Positions 10,079 to 21,040 are shown, counted from the first letter of the stretch. The stretch is 64,000 nucleotides of DNA from Rhodanobacter sp. B04 (GCF_002001125.1 NZ_MUNV01000012.1:1-64000); one strand, 5' to 3'. The notes: generated from the letters alone by a model not told the origin. Translations and numbers: made by a program.

Positions 10079-10234
10079 TCCGCAATTCCATGCGGCGCAT
10101 CACGGCCTGCTGAGTCCGGGCTGAAGTGGCAGCGCGCCAGCTGCCTTGCGTTCAGTCGCATGTTTTTACGCTCCATCCTGCCCGAGTCGATGACCGCACG
10201 GTTGCGGTCACGACCTTTCGCGGAGGAGATCGTG

Positions 10235-10609
10235 ATGAAACCCATCAGCCGCCTGCTCGTTGCCGCCGCCCTGCTCACCACCGGCAGCCTTGCGCTGGCC
10301 GCCCCCGATCGTGACGATCATGGCCGCCATGACCGCGATCGCCACGGACACGACCGGCGCCACGACGACCGCAGCCGGCACGGCGGCGATCGTCGTGGCC
10401 ACGGCTATCACGATGCCGGTCCGCGCCATCACGGACGGCTGCACTGGGAACGTGGCCATCGCTACAACGGCCCGACCTATGTCGTGCGCGACTATGGCCA
10501 CTACCGCCTGCGTCAGCCCCCGCGTGGCTATCACTGGGTGCGTGCGGACAACGACTTCCTGCTGGTAGCAGTCGCCACCGGCATCATCCTCGACGTTGCG
10601 CTGCACTGA
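10235..10609 (+). CDS. RcnB-like periplasmic protein
   Basis: A 124-residue exported protein. An N-terminal signal peptide (about residues 1-23, ending LALAAP) is followed by a ~45-residue stretch almost entirely of H, D, R and G, and then a compact domain with YVVRDYGHYRLRQPPRGYHWVR and VATGIILDVAL. This C-terminal pattern is that of the RcnB family, periplasmic proteins linked to nickel/cobalt homeostasis in E. coli. The histidine/aspartate-rich linker could bind metal. The start at 10235 is supported by a GGAGGAG ribosome site. A terminator follows. Confidence 0.85.
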   Translation: MKPISRLLVAAALLTTGSLALAAPDRDDHGRHDRDRHGHDRRHDDRSRHGGDRRGHGYHDAGPRHHGRLHWERGHRYNGPTYVVRDYGHYRLRQPPRGYHWVRADNDFLLVAVATGIILDVALH

Positions 10610-10632
10610 GCCCGCGTCCGCCCGGATGCCCC

Positions 10633-10661
10633 AGGCCGTGCCCTGTGCATGGCCTTTTCTT
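10633..10661 (+). terminator. Terminator after the RcnB-like gene
   Basis: AGGCCGTG (10633-10640) pairs with CATGGCCT (10648-10655), with one G-U pair, around a seven-base loop and is followed by TTTCTTT. This fits a rho-independent terminator for the gene ending at 10609. Confidence 0.6.
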
Positions 10662-10783
10662 TGCCCCACGGATGGCCCGCATCGACGCGCTGCGCCGCAC
10701 AACAGCCTGTGCAACAAGGTCTGCCTATACTCCATGAGACCGCCTGTTCCGGGCGGCCGCTTACAACCCATGGGGAGGCTCAG

Positions 10784-12850
<2,067 letters not shown>

Positions 12851-12872
12851 GCCACGCGTTACCGTGACAGCG

Positions 12873-12897
12873 AAAGTCCCGCCCCGGCGGGACTTTT
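12873..12897 (+). terminator. Terminator after hppA
   Basis: AAAGTCCCGC (12873-12882) pairs with GCGGGACTTT (12887-12896) around a CCCG loop, with a further T. The stem and U-tract make a strong rho-independent terminator 23 bases after the hppA stop. Confidence 0.9.
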
Positions 12898-13031
12898 CGT
12901 TTATACCAAACTGACCCGTATCACCCTGACTTTAGTCACAGGCAGCCGTATGATCATGCGGCTACGCTCGATCGGCGCGGATCTTGTCCGCCGCATCCCA
13001 CGCACGTCCATTCGCACACTGAGGGCACATG

Positions 13032-15170
13032 ATGAAATCGGTCTGGCTGATGCTGGCGCTCGGCGTCACACTCACCGGCATGAACCCTGCTCATGCCCAG
13101 AATGACAAACCCGCCAAGGCGCCCGCGGACACCCAGGCGACCGACGATCCCTACCTGTGGCTGGAGGACATCCACGGCACCCGCTCGATGGACTGGGTGA
13201 AGCAGCAGAATGCGGTGACGACGAAACAGTTCGTCGACAATGCCGAGTTCACCAGGACCCGCGACAGCATCCTCGAGGTACTCGACTCGGATGCGCGCAT
13301 TCCCGAGGTCAGCCGGATGGACGGCTGGCTGTACAACTTCTGGCGCGACCAGGCGCATCCACGCGGCATCTGGCGGCGCACCACGCTGGACGAATACCGC
13401 AAGGCCGAGCCGAAGTGGCAGCTGCTGCTGGATATCGATGCGCTGAACAAGGCCGAGAACAAGCGCTGGGTATTCAAGGGCGTGCAGTGCCTGAAGCCGA
13501 AGTTCGACCGCTGCCTGATCTCGCTGTCGCCGGACGGTGGCGATGCGGTGAACGTGCGCGAGTTCGACATCGCCGACAGGTCCTTCGTGAAGGGCGGCTT
13601 CGACCTGCCGGTGGCCAAGACCGAGGTCGACTGGATCGACGACAACACGATCTACGTCGGTACCGACTTCGGCCCCGGCTCGATGACCGAGTCGAGCTAT
13701 CCGCGCATCGTCAAGCAATGGAAGCGCGGCACACCGCTCTCGTCCGCCGTGACCGTGTACGAGGGCAAGCCGACCGATCTTGCGGTCAGCGCCTCGCACG
13801 ACCGTACGCCAGGCTACGAGCGCGACTTCGTTTCCGTCGCCAAGGATTTCTTCCACAGCGAGCTGTACCAGCGCAGCGGCGACAAGCTCACTCGCGTCGA
13901 CGTACCGACCGACGCCAGTGCCGATGCCCATCGGGAGTGGTTGCTTGTATTGACGCGCTCGCCGTGGACAGTCGGTGGGTCCACTTATCCATCGGGCGCC
14001 CTGCTGGCGACGAAGTTCGACGACTTCATGGCCGGCAAGCGGGCCTTCAGCGTGTTGTTCAAGCCGGATGCGCATACCTCACTGGCTTCGTACAACTGGA
14101 CCCGGCATCACCTGATCCTCGACGTGCTGGACGACGTCAAGAGCCGGCTGGAAGTATTGACCCCGCCGCTGATGGAGACGCCCGAGGGCGACTGGAAGCG
14201 CGAGGCGATGCCGGGCGCACCGGCAATGAGCACGATCGGCGTGGTCGACACCGACCCGGATCACAGTGACGAATACTGGCTCGGCGTCACCGGCTTTCTC
14301 ACGCCGTCGTCGCTGCAGCGCGGCGTGCTCGGCAACGTGCCGGCCGAGACCATCAAGCACGAACCCGCGTTCTTCGATGCCGCGAAGTTCGAGGTCAGCC
14401 AGCACTTTGTCAGCTCGAAGGACGGGACCCGCGTGCCGTACTTCGAGATCGCCCCGAAAGGCATGAAGCTGGATGGTTCCAACCGCACCCTCTTGTACGG
14501 TTACGGCGGTTTCGAAGTCTCGCTGCAGCCACATTACAGCGGCAGCATCGGCCGCGCATGGCTGAACCGTGGTGGCGTCTATGTCGTGGCCAACATCCGC
14601 GGCGGCGGCGAGTACGGCCCGCAATGGCACCAGGCTGCACTGAAGGCGAATCGCCCGCGGGCCTACGAAGACTTCGCCGCGGTGGCCGAGGATCTGGTCA
14701 AGCGCGGCGTGACCTCCGCCAAGCATCTCGGTGCCGAGGGCGGCAGCAACGGCGGCCTGCTGATGGGCAACATGCTGACGATGTACCCCCAGCTGTTCGG
14801 CGCGATCGCCAGCGAGGTGCCGCTGCTCGACATGAAGCGCTACAGCCACCTGTCCGCGGGTGCGTCGTGGATGGCCGAGTATGGCAATCCGGATACCGCC
14901 GACTGGAACTTCATCAAGACCTTCTCGCCGTACCAGAACCTGCACAAGGACGCGCACTATCCGCCGGTGCTGTTCTACACCACCACCAGCGACGACCGCG
15001 TCGGCCCGGTGCAGGCACGCAAGATGGCCGCGAAGATGCAGGCGATGGGCATTTCGAACGTGTGGTTCTACGAGAACCTCGAAGGCGGCCATGGCGCCGG
15101 CGCCGACAACAAGCAGGCGGCGCTGATGCACGCGCTGGCTTACGACTTCCTGTGGGACCAGTTGAAATAA
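13032..15170 (+). CDS. Secreted prolyl oligopeptidase (S9A family)
   Basis: A serine peptidase that cleaves short peptides after proline; family S9A. A signal peptide ends near NPAHAQ (residue ~24), then come a seven-bladed propeller (about 60-420) and an alpha/beta-hydrolase domain. The catalytic triad is visible: S572 in EGGSNGG, D655 in TTSDDRVGP, and H687 in EGGHGAG. YGYGGF and ANIRGGGEYGPQWH are typical of the family. The start at 13032 is best spaced from the GAGGG site; an adjacent ATG at 13029 is in frame. Likely periplasmic. A 12-bp hairpin follows. Confidence 0.93.
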   Translation: MKSVWLMLALGVTLTGMNPAHAQNDKPAKAPADTQATDDPYLWLEDIHGTRSMDWVKQQNAVTTKQFVDNAEFTRTRDSILEVLDSDARIPEVSRMDGWLYNFWRDQAHPRGIWRRTTLDEYRKAEPKWQLLLDIDALNKAENKRWVFKGVQCLKPKFDRCLISLSPDGGDAVNVREFDIADRSFVKGGFDLPVAKTEVDWIDDNTIYVGTDFGPGSMTESSYPRIVKQWKRGTPLSSAVTVYEGKPTDLAVSASHDRTPGYERDFVSVAKDFFHSELYQRSGDKLTRVDVPTDASADAHREWLLVLTRSPWTVGGSTYPSGALLATKFDDFMAGKRAFSVLFKPDAHTSLASYNWTRHHLILDVLDDVKSRLEVLTPPLMETPEGDWKREAMPGAPAMSTIGVVDTDPDHSDEYWLGVTGFLTPSSLQRGVLGNVPAETIKHEPAFFDAAKFEVSQHFVSSKDGTRVPYFEIAPKGMKLDGSNRTLLYGYGGFEVSLQPHYSGSIGRAWLNRGGVYVVANIRGGGEYGPQWHQAALKANRPRAYEDFAAVAEDLVKRGVTSAKHLGAEGGSNGGLLMGNMLTMYPQLFGAIASEVPLLDMKRYSHLSAGASWMAEYGNPDTADWNFIKTFSPYQNLHKDAHYPPVLFYTTTSDDRVGPVQARKMAAKMQAMGISNVWFYENLEGGHGAGADNKQAALMHALAYDFLWDQLK

Positions 15171-15194
15171 GGCCACCCTCGCCGTCAGCCTTCC

Positions 15195-15222
15195 ACGCGA
15201 GCCGGCTGTTGCCGGCTCGCGT
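15195..15222 (+). terminator. Perfect 12-bp hairpin after the prolyl oligopeptidase gene
   Basis: ACGCGAGCCGGC (15195-15206) and GCCGGCTCGCGT (15211-15222) form a perfect stem with a TGTT loop. There is no T-tract, so it may be a weak intrinsic terminator, an RNA 3'-end stabiliser, or a repeat unit. Confidence 0.5.
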
Positions 15223-15300
15223 CATTGGGATACCCGTCGAACTTCGCCTGCCGCCGTGCGTGAAGTAACCTTTCAACCTCCTCGATCCACGCGCATCGCC

Positions 15301-16143
15301 ATGCACCCACGCACCACGATCAGCCCCGAACTGCGCGAATGGATTCTCGCCACCACGCGAGCCGGACATGGCGTGCCGGACGTGCTCAAGCTGATGAAGG
15401 ACAACGGCTACGACCCGCGGCAGAGCCGCAGCATCGTCGCCGAAGTGCTGAAACTGCCGCTGGCTGCCTTGCTCGCCGGCACCGACAAGGCGGCTCCGCA
15501 AGGACTGCGCACAACGCCACCCGAGGCGCCCACCGTCACCGTCAACGGCCACGCGGTCCATGTCACGCTCAGCGTCGACACCCCGACGCTGCGCGTGCTG
15601 GACGGCATCCTCACCGAACAGGAGTGCACCGAGCTGATCGCGCTGGCGCAGCCTCGAATGCAGCGCGCGCTCACCGTCGATCCCGAAGGCAAGCAGCAGG
15701 TGGATCAGCGGCGCACCAGCGAAGGCATGTTCTTCAGGCTGAACGAGCTGCCACTGGTCGGCCGGATCGAGCAACGGCTGGCGGCCCTGCTAGGCATGCC
15801 GGTGGCCCACGGCGAGGGGCTGCAAATCCTGCATTACCTGCCCGGCCAGGAATATGAACCGCATTTCGACTGGTTCGATCCGGAGCAGCCCGGCTACGGC
15901 CCGGTCACCGAGATCGGCGGCCAGCGCATCGCCAGCGTGGTGATGTATCTGAATACGCCGGAGCAAGGCGGCGGCACCGCCTTCCCCGAGATCGGCTTGA
16001 CGGTCACCGCGCGACGCGGCTCGGCCGTCTATTTCGCCTATGAAACTGGCGACCGCAGCTCGTTGCATGCCGGCCTGCCGGTGCTGCGCGGCGAGAAGTG
16101 GATCGCCACCAAATGGCTGCGCGAACGCCCCTTCCGTAAGTAA
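15301..16143 (+). CDS. Prolyl-4-hydroxylase-like 2OG-Fe(II) dioxygenase
   Basis: A 280-residue protein whose C-terminal half is a 2-oxoglutarate/Fe(II) oxygenase of the prolyl 4-hydroxylase alpha-subunit type. The iron ligands are H188 and D190 (EPHFDWF) and H256 (SLHAGLPV); K266 (GEKWIATKW) would bind 2-oxoglutarate. The first ~60 residues are a small helical region (LREWILATTRAGHGVPDVLKLMKDNGYDP) that recurs in bacterial members and might bind a partner. It may hydroxylate a peptidyl proline or another residue; the substrate is unknown. ATG 15301 is chosen over an upstream GTG. Confidence 0.88.
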   Translation: MHPRTTISPELREWILATTRAGHGVPDVLKLMKDNGYDPRQSRSIVAEVLKLPLAALLAGTDKAAPQGLRTTPPEAPTVTVNGHAVHVTLSVDTPTLRVLDGILTEQECTELIALAQPRMQRALTVDPEGKQQVDQRRTSEGMFFRLNELPLVGRIEQRLAALLGMPVAHGEGLQILHYLPGQEYEPHFDWFDPEQPGYGPVTEIGGQRIASVVMYLNTPEQGGGTAFPEIGLTVTARRGSAVYFAYETGDRSSLHAGLPVLRGEKWIATKWLRERPFRK

Positions 16144-16180
16144 CCACGGGCATAAGCCCTCCTGCTGATCTTCGCTTTAT

Positions 16181-16195
16181 TGCTGCGACGCAGCA
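16181..16195. promoter_or_regulatory. Perfect inverted repeat upstream of ppa
   Basis: TGCTGCG (16181-16187) and CGCAGCA (16189-16195) are exact inverted copies separated by one base, about 55 bases before the ppa start. This may be an operator or part of the leader; no regulator can be named. Confidence 0.35.
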
Positions 16196-16247
16196 GCGTT
16201 TGGCGTATCCTTGCAGGCCAACTTTCTCATCAGTGCAAGGACATCCC

Positions 16248-16793
16248 ATGGGTCTGCATCTTGTCTCCGCCGGCCGCGACGTGCCGAACGAAATCAACGT
16301 CGTCATCGAAATTCCCAAGGATGCCGAGCCGGTCAAGTACGAGGTGGAGAAGGAAAGCGGCGCGATCTTCGTCGACCGCATCCTGTCCACTCCGATGCGT
16401 TACCCGTGCAACTACGGCTATGTGCCGGGCACCCTGGGCGGCGACGGCGATCCGCTGGACGCGCTGGTGATCCTGCCGCTGTCGCTGATCCCCGGTTCGG
16501 TGATCCGCTGCCATCCGGTCGGCATGCTGAAGATGACCGACGAGGCCGGCAGCGACGAGAAGCTGATCGTGATCCCGTCGCCCAAGGTGTTCCCGGGCTA
16601 TGCGCACATCAACGACATGAAGGGCGTTTCGCCGCACTGGCTGGAGCGCATCGGCCACTTCTTCGAGCACTACAAGGACCTGGAGAAGGGCAAGTGGGTG
16701 AAGGTCGAAGGCTGGGCCGGCGCCGATGAGGCGAAGGCAGAGATCCTGGCCGGTGTCGAGCGTTACCAGGCAAGCCAGCCTGCCAAGGCCTGA
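16248..16793 (+). CDS. ppa: Inorganic pyrophosphatase (soluble, family I)
   Basis: Hydrolyses PPi to two phosphates in the cytoplasm. The 181-residue protein matches bacterial family-I enzymes in length. The metal-binding signature is D66-G-D68-P-L-D71 (GGDGDPLDALV), with the substrate region YPCNYGYVPGT just before it and the C-terminal HYKDLEKGKWVKV. The start at 16248 has an AAGGA site. Its presence beside a proton-pumping pyrophosphatase and a PPi-using phosphofructokinase means three enzymes compete for, or divide, the same PPi pool. Confidence 0.96.
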   Translation: MGLHLVSAGRDVPNEINVVIEIPKDAEPVKYEVEKESGAIFVDRILSTPMRYPCNYGYVPGTLGGDGDPLDALVILPLSLIPGSVIRCHPVGMLKMTDEAGSDEKLIVIPSPKVFPGYAHINDMKGVSPHWLERIGHFFEHYKDLEKGKWVKVEGWAGADEAKAEILAGVERYQASQPAKA

Positions 16794-16822
16794 GGCCTGA
16801 CCGATCGGCGGCGCGCCCCCCT

Positions 16823-17743
16823 TCAACGGTGGCGCGTCCGCTCCCACGGCGGAACCTCACCCAGCCGTTCGGCCAGAAAATCGACGAAGGCGCGTACTCG
16901 CGGCGGCACCAGCCGACGCTGCGGCATCACCGCGTAGATACCGGTTTCCACGATCGGATAATCCGGCAGCACGACGTGCAGCCGCTGCGCACGCAGTTCC
17001 TCATGCACATGCCAGACCGAGTGCAGGGCAATGCCAAGCCCGGCCACCACGGCATCTCGCAGCAGTTCACCCAGATTGCTTTCGAAACGCCCGTGCACTC
17101 GCTGCGCGATTTCGCCGCCCTTGCCATCACCGAAATGCCACACGTCCTGTCGACCCTGACTGCCGACCAGCAACAGGCAGTCGTGCTCAGCCAGATCCGC
17201 TGGCGCGCGTGGCGTGCCGTGTCGACGCAGGTAATCCGGTGACGCACACAGCACGCGCTGGTTCGCCGCCAGCTTGCGCGCCACCAGGCCGGAGTCGCCC
17301 AGCGCACCGACGCGTATCGCCAGATCGAAACCGGAGGCCACCAGATCCAGCATCTGGTCGTTGAGGTTGACGCTGAGCTTCACCCGCGGGTGCAGGTCCA
17401 GGAATTCCGGCAGCAAGGGTGAAACATACTGACGACCGAACGAGGCCGACATGGTGACTCGCAAGGTACCGGTAACCTCGGTGGCGCTCTGGCGCAGGCC
17501 ACCGGTCAACGCTTCCAGGTCCTCCACCAGGACCCGACCTCGCTCGGCCAGTGCCACCCCCTCCGGTGTCGGGTGCAGCTGGCGCGTGGTCCGATGCAGC
17601 AGGCGCACGCCGAGGTCGCGCTCCAGCCGTTTCAGGCGCTGGCTGGCCACCGCCACCGACAGGTCCAGGCTGCGTGCAGCCGCGCTGATCGAGCCCAGAT
17701 CGAGTACGCGCAGAAACAGGCTGAGGTCGCCGACGCGATCCAT
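16823..17743 (-). CDS. LysR-family transcriptional regulator
   Basis: A 306-residue regulator with an N-terminal winged helix-turn-helix (about 1-60: GSISAAARSLDLSVAVASQRLKRLERDLGVRLLHRTTR) and a periplasmic-binding-protein-like effector domain. It belongs to the CrgA/aminoethylphosphonate-type group often found divergent from transporters. It diverges from an MFS transporter with about 100 bases between; the perfect repeat ATGATT-ATC-AATCAT overlaps its own start, which suggests autoregulation. ATG 17743 is preferred over an upstream TTG. The effector is unknown. Confidence 0.92.
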   Translation of the reverse strand: MDRVGDLSLFLRVLDLGSISAAARSLDLSVAVASQRLKRLERDLGVRLLHRTTRQLHPTPEGVALAERGRVLVEDLEALTGGLRQSATEVTGTLRVTMSASFGRQYVSPLLPEFLDLHPRVKLSVNLNDQMLDLVASGFDLAIRVGALGDSGLVARKLAANQRVLCASPDYLRRHGTPRAPADLAEHDCLLLVGSQGRQDVWHFGDGKGGEIAQRVHGRFESNLGELLRDAVVAGLGIALHSVWHVHEELRAQRLHVVLPDYPIVETGIYAVMPQRRLVPPRVRAFVDFLAERLGEVPPWERTRHR

Positions 17744-17756
17744 GATTATCAATCAT
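17742..17756. promoter_or_regulatory. Candidate LysR operator in the lysR-MFS gap
   Basis: ATGATT (17742-17747) and AATCAT (17751-17756) form a perfect inverted repeat around ATC, overlapping the start codon of the LysR gene. A/T-rich sequence continues to about 17773. The position suits a site for autorepression and activation of the divergent transporter gene; this is inferred from position and symmetry only. Confidence 0.45.
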
Positions 17757-17844
17757 TTGTTGAAAATTATTAGCCATGCTGCGGGTTTTTCAAAAGGATG
17801 TCACGGCCTAGCCTGTTGCATCGCAATATTCCGGACACCTCGTC

Positions 17845-19065
17845 ATGGCCATCCCTGCCAACTCCAAACCCCGCACGCCGCTGGCGATTTATGCACTGAC
17901 GGTCGGCGCGTTCGGCATCGGCACCACCGAATTCGTGATCATGGGTTTGTTGATGCAGGTCGCCGCCGACCTGCATGTCAGCATCACCGCCGCCGGCCTG
18001 CTGATCTCCGGCTATGCGCTGGGCGTGTTCGTCGGTGCACCGCTGCTCACCGTGGCGACCAGCCGGATGCCGCGCAAGGCGGTGTTGGTGGCGCTGATGG
18101 TGATCTTCACGCTGGGCAACCTCGCCTGTGCGCTGGCGCCGGATTACCCGCTGCTGATGCTCGCGCGGGTGATCACCTCGCTGGCGCACGGCACCTTCTT
18201 CGGTGTCGGCGCGGTGGTGGCCACCGGTCTGGTTCCTGCCGACCGCAGGGCTTCGGCGATCTCGATCATGTTCACCGGGCTCACCGTGGCGACCCTGCTC
18301 GGTGTGCCGGCTGGCGCCTGGCTGGGCCTGCACTTCGGCTGGCGCGCCACGTTCTGGGCGGTGAGCGCGATCGGCGTGATCGCCACCCTCGTGATCGCCA
18401 CCCAGGTGCCGCCCGGTCACGCCGACACCGCGCCGATTGCGGTGCGCGAGGAATTGAAGGCGATCGCCCGTCGGCCGGTACTGCTCGGCTTGTTGATGAC
18501 GGTGCTGGGTTTCGCCGGCGTGTTCACGGTCTACACCTACATCCAGCCGATTCTCACCCAGGTCAGCGGATTCGGCGAAAGCGCGGTATCGCCGATCCTG
18601 CTGGTGTTCGGCGTCGGCATGATCGCCGGCAACCTGCTCGGTGGCCGCCTCGCCGATCGCCGATTGATGCCTGCCTTGTTGCTGACACTGGCGACACTGG
18701 CGGCGGTACTGGGCGTGATGGGTTTTGTCCTGCATAACCAGATGCTGACGGTGATCTTCACCGGCTTGCTCGGCGTGGCTGCGTTCGCCACTGTGCCGCC
18801 GCTGCAGCTATGGGTGCTGCACAACGCCGAAGGCGCGCAGAGTTTGGCTTCCAGCCTCAATATCGGCGCCTTCAATCTCGGCAATGCGCTGGGTGCGTGG
18901 CTCGGCGGCGTGGTGATCGAGCACGGCCCCGGCCTCGGCGCGGTGACCTGGGTCGCAGCCCTCGTCACACTGCTGGGTCTCGTTGCCGCCGCCAGCGGCT
19001 CGCGACTGGAAAGCGCGCGCCAGTGCGCATTGCCCGGCGCCGCGTGCGCATGTACCGAGGTCTGA
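17845..19065 (+). CDS. MFS efflux transporter (DHA1 / AraJ-like)
   Basis: A 406-residue integral membrane protein with about 12 predicted helices. The first helices read YALTVGAFGIGTTEFVIMGLL, typical of the sugar-efflux/AraJ-YdhP branch of drug:H+ antiporters, and the loop 2-3 signature is TSRMPRKAVL. The GTTEFV segment and the mid-protein GVPAGAWLG fit the family. The C terminus has an unusual cysteine-containing tail (ARQCALPGAACACTEV). It is probably controlled by the divergent LysR gene. The substrate is not known. Confidence 0.9.
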   Translation: MAIPANSKPRTPLAIYALTVGAFGIGTTEFVIMGLLMQVAADLHVSITAAGLLISGYALGVFVGAPLLTVATSRMPRKAVLVALMVIFTLGNLACALAPDYPLLMLARVITSLAHGTFFGVGAVVATGLVPADRRASAISIMFTGLTVATLLGVPAGAWLGLHFGWRATFWAVSAIGVIATLVIATQVPPGHADTAPIAVREELKAIARRPVLLGLLMTVLGFAGVFTVYTYIQPILTQVSGFGESAVSPILLVFGVGMIAGNLLGGRLADRRLMPALLLTLATLAAVLGVMGFVLHNQMLTVIFTGLLGVAAFATVPPLQLWVLHNAEGAQSLASSLNIGAFNLGNALGAWLGGVVIEHGPGLGAVTWVAALVTLLGLVAAASGSRLESARQCALPGAACACTEV

Positions 19066-19257
19066 AGGCGTGGACATTCCGACTCCCCTCAGCCACCTTG
19101 TCCTTCCGTCACGCACAGATACGCGATGCGATGCCACCTGCACCATCCCGCCGTCTTGGCGGTGCCACCCGTGTTGAAATGACCCGTTTGCCGAATGCAA
19201 TCCGCCGGCCGCCCGGATTGCTTCTCCATGCCACATCGGCGCCATTGGAGTTCCGCC

Positions 19258-20274
19258 ATGAAAGCCGTCGCCCTCACCCGCTATTTGCCCGTCGACAACC
19301 CCGAATCCCTGGTCGATGTCGAGCTCCCCAAACCGGTTGCCGGCGTACACGATCTGCTGGTTCGCGTCGCCGCCGTCTCGGTGAATCCGGTCGACACCAA
19401 GATCCGCTCGCCGAAACCGCAGGTCGAGGCGCAGCCGAAAGTGCTCGGCTATGACGCCGCCGGTACGGTCGAAGCGATCGGCACTGACGTCACCGGCTTC
19501 AAGCCGGGCGACCGCGTGTACTACGCTGGCGATGTCACCCGCCCGGGCAGCAATGCCGAGTACCAGGTGGTCGATGCGCGACTGGTCGGCCATGCGCCAC
19601 AGTCGCTGGATCTGGCCGACGCGGCGGCGCTGCCGCTGACGGCGATCACGGCATGGGAACTGCTGTTCCAGCGCATGCCGTTCGACAGCGAGCACGGTGG
19701 CGAAGGCAAGTCACTGCTGGTCATTGGTGGTGCCGGCGGTGTCGGTTCGATCGCGATACAGCTGGCGCGTCGCGCCGGCTTCACGGTGATTGCCACGGCC
19801 TCGCGTCCCGAGACCATCGCGTGGTGCCGCACGATGGGCGCGCAGCATGTGATCAATCATCGTGAGCCGTTGGCGCCGCAACTGGCCGCGTTGGGTTTCA
19901 CGCAGATTGATGCAGCGATCAATCTCGCCGACACCTCGCGTTACTGGGAACCGCTGGGCGAGTTGCTGGCGCCGCAAGGCCATGTTGGCCTGATCGTGGA
20001 GCCCAGTGGCGCGCTTAAGATTGGCGACCCGTACAAGGCCAAGTGCATCGGCATCCACTGGGAAATGATGTTCGCCCGCCCGCGCTTCAAGACGGCGGAT
20101 CAGGCCGAGCAGGGACGCATTCTCGAGCGCATCGCGGTATTGATCGATGCCGGCGAACTGCGCGGCACGCGTACCGAAACGCTGTCACCGATCAATGCCA
20201 CGAATCTGCGCGAGGCGCATCGCCGACTGGAGTCAGGCACGACGATCGGCAAGCTGGCTTTGGCCGGTTGGTGA
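19258..20274 (+). CDS. Zinc-type alcohol dehydrogenase / quinone oxidoreductase-like (MDR) protein
   Basis: A medium-chain dehydrogenase/reductase of 338 residues. It has the N-terminal GroES-like fold (VSVNPVDTKIRS, VLGYDAAGTVEAIG, GDRVYYAG) and the Rossmann motif GGAGGVGSIAIQLA near 158-171. It lacks the cysteines that bind structural zinc, so it is closer to zinc-free NADPH:quinone oxidoreductases; many relatives are annotated 'zinc-binding alcohol dehydrogenase family'. The start at 19258 has a GGAG site. It follows the MFS gene by ~190 bases and may belong to the same LysR-controlled response. Confidence 0.88.
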   Translation: MKAVALTRYLPVDNPESLVDVELPKPVAGVHDLLVRVAAVSVNPVDTKIRSPKPQVEAQPKVLGYDAAGTVEAIGTDVTGFKPGDRVYYAGDVTRPGSNAEYQVVDARLVGHAPQSLDLADAAALPLTAITAWELLFQRMPFDSEHGGEGKSLLVIGGAGGVGSIAIQLARRAGFTVIATASRPETIAWCRTMGAQHVINHREPLAPQLAALGFTQIDAAINLADTSRYWEPLGELLAPQGHVGLIVEPSGALKIGDPYKAKCIGIHWEMMFARPRFKTADQAEQGRILERIAVLIDAGELRGTRTETLSPINATNLREAHRRLESGTTIGKLALAGW

Positions 20275-20327
20275 TCACTGTCGAATGACGGCTGGCACGC
20301 AGACGCGCGCCGGCCGCACCGATTCGA

Positions 20328-20924
20328 TCAACCGCGTTTGGTCGCCGGCTTCTTGTCCGGCGCCGGCTTGGCCGGCTCGCCTTTCTTGCCCAGCTGCTCC
20401 AGCAAGGTGTTCATGTCTTCGGCGTGCTCCTCTTCCATCGCGAGAATGCCTTCCAGCATCCGCCGCGTGGTCGAGTCGTCCGTGCCGATGTAGTTGATGA
20501 TCTCGCGATAGCTGTCGATCGCGATGCGTTCGGCGACCAGGTTCTCCTTGATCATGTCGACCAGGTCGTCGCCCTCGACGTAGTCGGAATGACTGCGGCT
20601 GAGCAGGCCGTCCGGAGACAGGTTCGGCTTGCCGTCGAGCTGGGTGATGCGTTCGGCGATCAGGTCGGCGTGCGCCTGCTCCTCGTTCGCATGCTGCAGG
20701 AACTCGGCCTTGACGCTTTGCGAGTTGATCCCCGACGCCATGTAGTAGTGGTACTTGTAACGCAGCACGCAGACCAGTTCGGTCGCCAGCGCATGGTTGA
20801 GCAGCTTGACCACGGTAGCGCGGTCGGCGCTGTAGCCCGCGGTCATCGCGCCTTTTTCGATGTCCTTGCGGGCGCGCTTGCGGATGTTCTCGATGTCGCT
20901 GACGAACGGCTTGCTCTTGGCCAT
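20328..20924 (-). CDS. Ferritin-like (bacterioferritin-type) protein
   Basis: A 198-residue four-helix protein. Di-iron ligand patterns recur in the helices: ATELVCVLRYKYHYY, ANEEQAHADLIAERI, ENLVAERIAIDSYREI and MEEEHAEDMNTLL, i.e. E...ExxH twice. This is the ferritin/bacterioferritin/Dps-like superfamily, with iron storage or oxidative protection as the likely role. A lysine/proline-rich tail (GKKGEPAKPAPDKKPATKRG) follows the last helix. The start at 20924 has a GGAG site. The exact subfamily cannot be fixed from the sequence. Confidence 0.85.
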   Translation of the reverse strand: MAKSKPFVSDIENIRKRARKDIEKGAMTAGYSADRATVVKLLNHALATELVCVLRYKYHYYMASGINSQSVKAEFLQHANEEQAHADLIAERITQLDGKPNLSPDGLLSRSHSDYVEGDDLVDMIKENLVAERIAIDSYREIINYIGTDDSTTRRMLEGILAMEEEHAEDMNTLLEQLGKKGEPAKPAPDKKPATKRG

Positions 20925-21008
20925 GGCTTGCTCCGGCGAACGTGGGAAGGTGGCACCGACGGCACCCATCAATGCCGTGACAGTCCGCCGAGCGTAAGTG
21001 CGGGCGTG

Positions 21009-21040
21009 AAAAAGCCAGGTGATGGTAACCTCACCTGGCT
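21009..21040 (-). terminator. Terminator of thiC
   Basis: AGCCAGGTGA (21013-21022) and TCACCTGGCT (21031-21040) form a perfect ten-base stem with an eight-base loop; the A-run at 21009-21013 becomes a T-run on the minus strand, about 30 bases past the thiC stop. Confidence 0.85.
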
